DNA of 64,000 bases from Blasia pusilla (lineage: Eukaryota; Marchantiophyta; Marchantiopsida; Blasiales), in assembly GCA_050084515.1 (NCBI GenBank), contig CM114271.1, positions 17,174,001 through 17,238,000 on the forward strand. The letters are read 5' to 3'. The position numbers and the translations under genes were made by a program. Shown piece by piece: positions 60,786 to 64,000 of this stretch; position 1 is the first letter of the stretch, and every line of letters begins with the position of its first letter. The notes under the pieces are model-generated. The model saw only the letters and a list, made by a program, of their open reading frames with translations, was not told the origin of the DNA and did no database searches.

Positions 60786-63700
60786 TACTTGACGTCGTTC
60801 ATATAAGAGATCTTCGACCAATGGAACCAAGAACTGACTCCATAATATTGCAGTTGGTTGAGCGGGTGTGTTATAAGTGGAATACTTGCAAAGAGTCGGC
60901 GTAATGAAGAACCCGTACGGATTATGGAAGCTTCTTCAAAGCAAGTAAACACCTCCCTATCATCCTCAAGAAGTCCTAATTGGATAGCAGCCTCCTTGAA
61001 TGTTGGACATAATATCCCATGAACCGTTCTTAAGCATTCGTATGTAGTTGCTCCTCGAACATGATGGAGGAGTAATCTCAACCAATGTCGTTCTCCTTCA
61101 CCTATGACAAAGTAAAAAAGTGAGCTCATCTATCTATATATAAAAGAAAATGGGCGAGGCTGGTATATAAAAAGGAGTAAATATATATAAAGAATTTAAG
61201 TTTTTACCTGGATGAGTAAGGTATAAGCGGCCAATGGGATGACCACAATCATTAAATTTTTTCACCCTACGAATCCATCTCTTGTTACTCCAATGATAAT
61301 ATGAAGGGAAATCTATATATAGATACTGTTGAGAAGTGGAGTCAGATAGATTGGTAGCAAACCATTGGGTCAAAGTTGTCTCTCTATTTATTTGCAAAAT
61401 ATTTTGAGGAGCGTCAACATCATTGAAGTAGACTATTTGTTGCTCCGGAAGATGAACTGCTAATCTCACAATACTTGGAAGTTCAGCATGTAGAGAAAAC
61501 TTGAAGAGACGCCAACATGCTTCTGAAGAAGATATATATCTGGAAAAATAAGAATTCCAAGTATTCAAATTAGGAGAATGAACATGATGGATAAGAAATA
61601 GAATGGAATGCATCACATCAATGAAAGCAGAATCATACCTGCATCAAGATATGATGTTTGTCGTCAATAACATCAATTGCATTGGATGTATCCGTGTCCT
61701 TTGACAACTTAAATGACACCGCATCAGACCCCTTATAGACATATTTGTATAAGTACTTGACGGCAAAAACACTACTTGTGATTTCAAGATTAATGTGACA
61801 ATCGAAGAGGGTGCATAACATAGGATTGTAGGGCACAACCCAACGATTATCCAGTGAATGTTGGCTCTTAATTATCGCCCTCCCATTCTTCAATCTAAAA
61901 AAATACAATAACAAATCATAAATATGCTTTCCAATACTACATCATATGTCTTACAATAATACTGAGATAAGACAAAATTAAAGGATCCTTACCTACGATA
62001 GATTGGATAGCCATCTTCCTCTCTCTGTAGTGTTGGCTAAAAGCCTTAGGATAGCCTTTGGTGCACTTTTTGGTTTCTTTATCCATACATTGTGCATTTG
62101 GATTTAATGGTCCACATGGCCCATGAACCATGCAATTAGCAATGAGAATACAACCTTGGATGGGTAGATTGATCAGGATCTCTGCTGAAATAATACGATC
62201 ATAATCATGAGTGGCGTGGTTTATCCTCCCGCCCCTAATATAATAAGAACGTGCATATCGGCAAACCTTTTTTGGAATTCCACCACATGGATACATCCTG
62301 CAACTCGTCCTAATATTTGCTTCTTGATGATAAGCCTTAATAACTCTTTCTTTTTCTTCTCAAAAACCCGTACAACCAAATCTGGTCGGTCTGCAACCGA
62401 TTGACCAGGAATAAGGTTGATGTAATCTCCTCCCACTTTGGATTGCATGTCATAGTCAAAAAGTAGTCCGGCTTCCCCAAATGTCTTACAATTGCCATTG
62501 CATCTTGATACACTTGATGCATGTGACGCGGTCCTCCAATAAAAGAAGAAGGTAATATAATGCGCCTCCCAACCTTGCGACTATCCACATCATGTCGATG
62601 TATAGCATCCTTTACACCTTGATATAATTCAACCCTTAACTCCTTTTGATTCAAGCGAACCCATGATAATCGTTGCATCTCTACAGTTGCATAGAGGTCA
62701 ACCATATATTCTTGAGTAAGTCGACCAAACCGCAATAACCGATTGTCATCTTCGCCTTCAATCCGCGTTTGAAGTCGAAAACATGCAAATTGCAAGGCCG
62801 TAACACTCTTTGTTTTTCTTTCCACAAAAATATCACCATCAAGTCTTTCCTCATCCATCCAATCTTCTAAAGGATCCACGTGTCCCTCCTCATGAATAAT
62901 CCGGCCCAATCGTTCGGATTCTCTATGACCTTCAATCCTCCCGAAGGGTATTCCACGATGCCAACCTGCTTCACCATAGGTAAATAGGAGAACAAAATGT
63001 AGTGGAATATATGCTTCATTGAGGTCTGATATACGCTTCACTCCTCCTCCATGTAGTCGTACAATTATATCACGATGGTCAACATGTTCACTACCATCAC
63101 CCGGCAATATAGCCGCAACCTCAGAAGCAATTGGTAAATTATAACGCTTAGCATCGAGACCTCTCTTACTTGCCTTGAGGATGATCTGCATATTAACGTC
63201 AATTGCTTCATATGCCATATGACGAAAGATCTTCACATATGGGTTGCATGCATGTAACATGTCTTGTAGCCCTCTCAAAATATCTGAATTAAGATCAGAA
63301 GATCTAGACATAACTCTTTCACGATTCTCCAATTCATTTGCGGTATCATGGATGTAGAGTTGAGCAAATTGGGGATGACCCCCCATATCAGGATGTAAGG
63401 ATCCAATAGAATGATAAATTCCGCCTTGGATCCTAAAGTGTCCGGTGCCACCTATTTGTTCATTTATATGCACTCCAGTAGAGGCAAGTTGAAGCGCAGA
63501 ATTGTAAGCTCTAGCATGTGTAAGAAAATGAAGACTTCTAGGACCAACACCTGAAATCAAGGATTTCAGGAATGGAGGAGACGATTTCAAGAGGGGTAAA
63601 TGTATTCTCCCATGGCCACAACACATGCCATATGGTGAGTCACTAATCTTTAAGCCTTTCACCCTTTCACATTTCCAATGTAAAGCATGACATGATGGGC

Positions 63701-64000
63701 ATATCTCTGTCATATAACCCAACGTATGACGACCGTTGACACGATTCAAACTCCTCTGTAATCTCAACTTCCTAATATCATTTTCTTGGAAATTTGGTCT
63801 TCTTGCAAGATTCAATAATGTATTTAATCTTACAATCCTATCAACAACAGACAACGGAGGAACCCTAGAAGCATTTTGTATAGTGGCACTTTCTGGAGAT
63901 AACACGACTCCATTAATGGTAGAAGACGAAGGATCTACTCTTGAGCTTGCTTCATCCTCGGAACGGGGAAGAGTTGAAGAATTCTCACCAACTTCATGTT
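60786..64000 (-). pseudogene. Helitron Rep domain with several frameshifts
   Basis: The frame from 64000 to 62337 is open to the window edge. It contains a CPSCHALHW zinc-binding region, an FxxxCCGHG-type segment and MTCNPKWEEITSTL of the Helitron N-terminal domain. It then shifts near 62415 into LIPGQSVADRPDLVVRVF. The HUH nuclease motif region (about 62240-62275) reads EFQKRFADMHVLIIL. The segment that normally gives two histidines has lost bases, so one His is missing. Further shifts lie near 62030 and 60865. 61633-61914 retains VKYLYKYVYKG, the paired-tyrosine motif used to cut and join DNA strands. 61134-61616 and 60786-61129 hold the linker to the helicase (RLYLTHPG, ERHWLRLLLHHVRGATTYE). 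An intron lies at about 61898-61991. Confidence 0.83.

Larger units (their letters stand above)
58701..64000 (-). mobile_element. Large Rep-helicase Helitron, 5' part beyond the window
   Basis: The 3' end on the minus strand is a ccgtgc-gat-gcacgg hairpin (58713-58727), a short spacer and CTAG at the boundary (58701-58704 on +). The host A at 58700 gives the T expected after CTAG. The element encodes a Helitron Rep protein and a PIF1-type helicase, in that order on the minus strand. The Rep frame is still open at 64000, so the 5' end lies outside. Two aataaggtagtata copies lie just inside the 3' end (58730-58775). Several disruptions show that this copy is no longer autonomous. Confidence 0.88.

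Noticed and set aside
1-64000. CRISPR array, bacterial operons, rRNA genes or organelle insertions
   Set aside because: No regular repeat-spacer pattern, no ribosomal RNA-like stretch, and spliced plant genes with GT-AG introns; nothing points to a prokaryotic or organellar origin.

Overview
This is a stretch of nuclear DNA from a land plant. Two spliced host genes are recognisable, both on the + strand: a Qc-SNARE of the plant-specific SYP7 family (17011-22710) and a very large R2R3-MYB gene of the MYB98/MYB64/MYB119 clade (46794-53555). Introns of up to about 1.7 kb, GT-AG junctions, plant-type Helitrons, a Ty1/copia element and hAT-type elements all fit a plant. The clade of the MYB gene and a retroelement type I associate with early-diverging plants suggest a bryophyte, lycophyte or fern rather than a flowering plant. 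That placement is inference; the species is not identified.

Layout. 1-9.4 kb is AT-rich gene-poor DNA with a 137-bp Helitron (1484-1620), a GC-rich hAT-type MITE (3254-3746) and a dead non-LTR reverse transcriptase on the minus strand (7620-9280). 10.4-14.5 kb holds a Helitron 3' end (to 10522), a satellite array with a period near 180 bp (10790-12480), a decayed hAT/DUF659 transposase (12487-13702) and a GA microsatellite. 14.5-15.05 kb is a block of MITE-related GC-rich DNA. 17.0-22.7 kb is the SYP7 gene with eight exons in a moderately GC-rich island running from about 15.5 to 25.4 kb. 25.5-44 kb is again AT-rich: a dead copia element (28870-32260), two more MITE copies, a short Helitron (41885-42115) and a foldback hairpin (44141-44235). 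45-58 kb is a second moderately GC-rich island holding the MYB gene. 58.3-64 kb is a minus-strand Helitron of the Rep-helicase type that runs off the right edge.

Main finding. The long last-but-one MYB exon stays open from the R3 repeat, through about 540 residues of low-complexity sequence, into a stretch that aligns by eye with MoaE/MOCS2B, the large catalytic subunit of molybdopterin synthase. A following exon continues that match in the same reading frame. The window therefore appears to encode a MYB-MoaE fusion of about 1467 residues. The MoaE-like part lacks the conserved His-Arg and the C-terminal lysine segment of the enzyme, so it is more likely a binding or regulatory domain than an enzyme. 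I know of no described MYB-MoaE protein, but I could not search databases.

The two host genes show no functional link. Everything else recognisable is transposon-derived and mostly broken.
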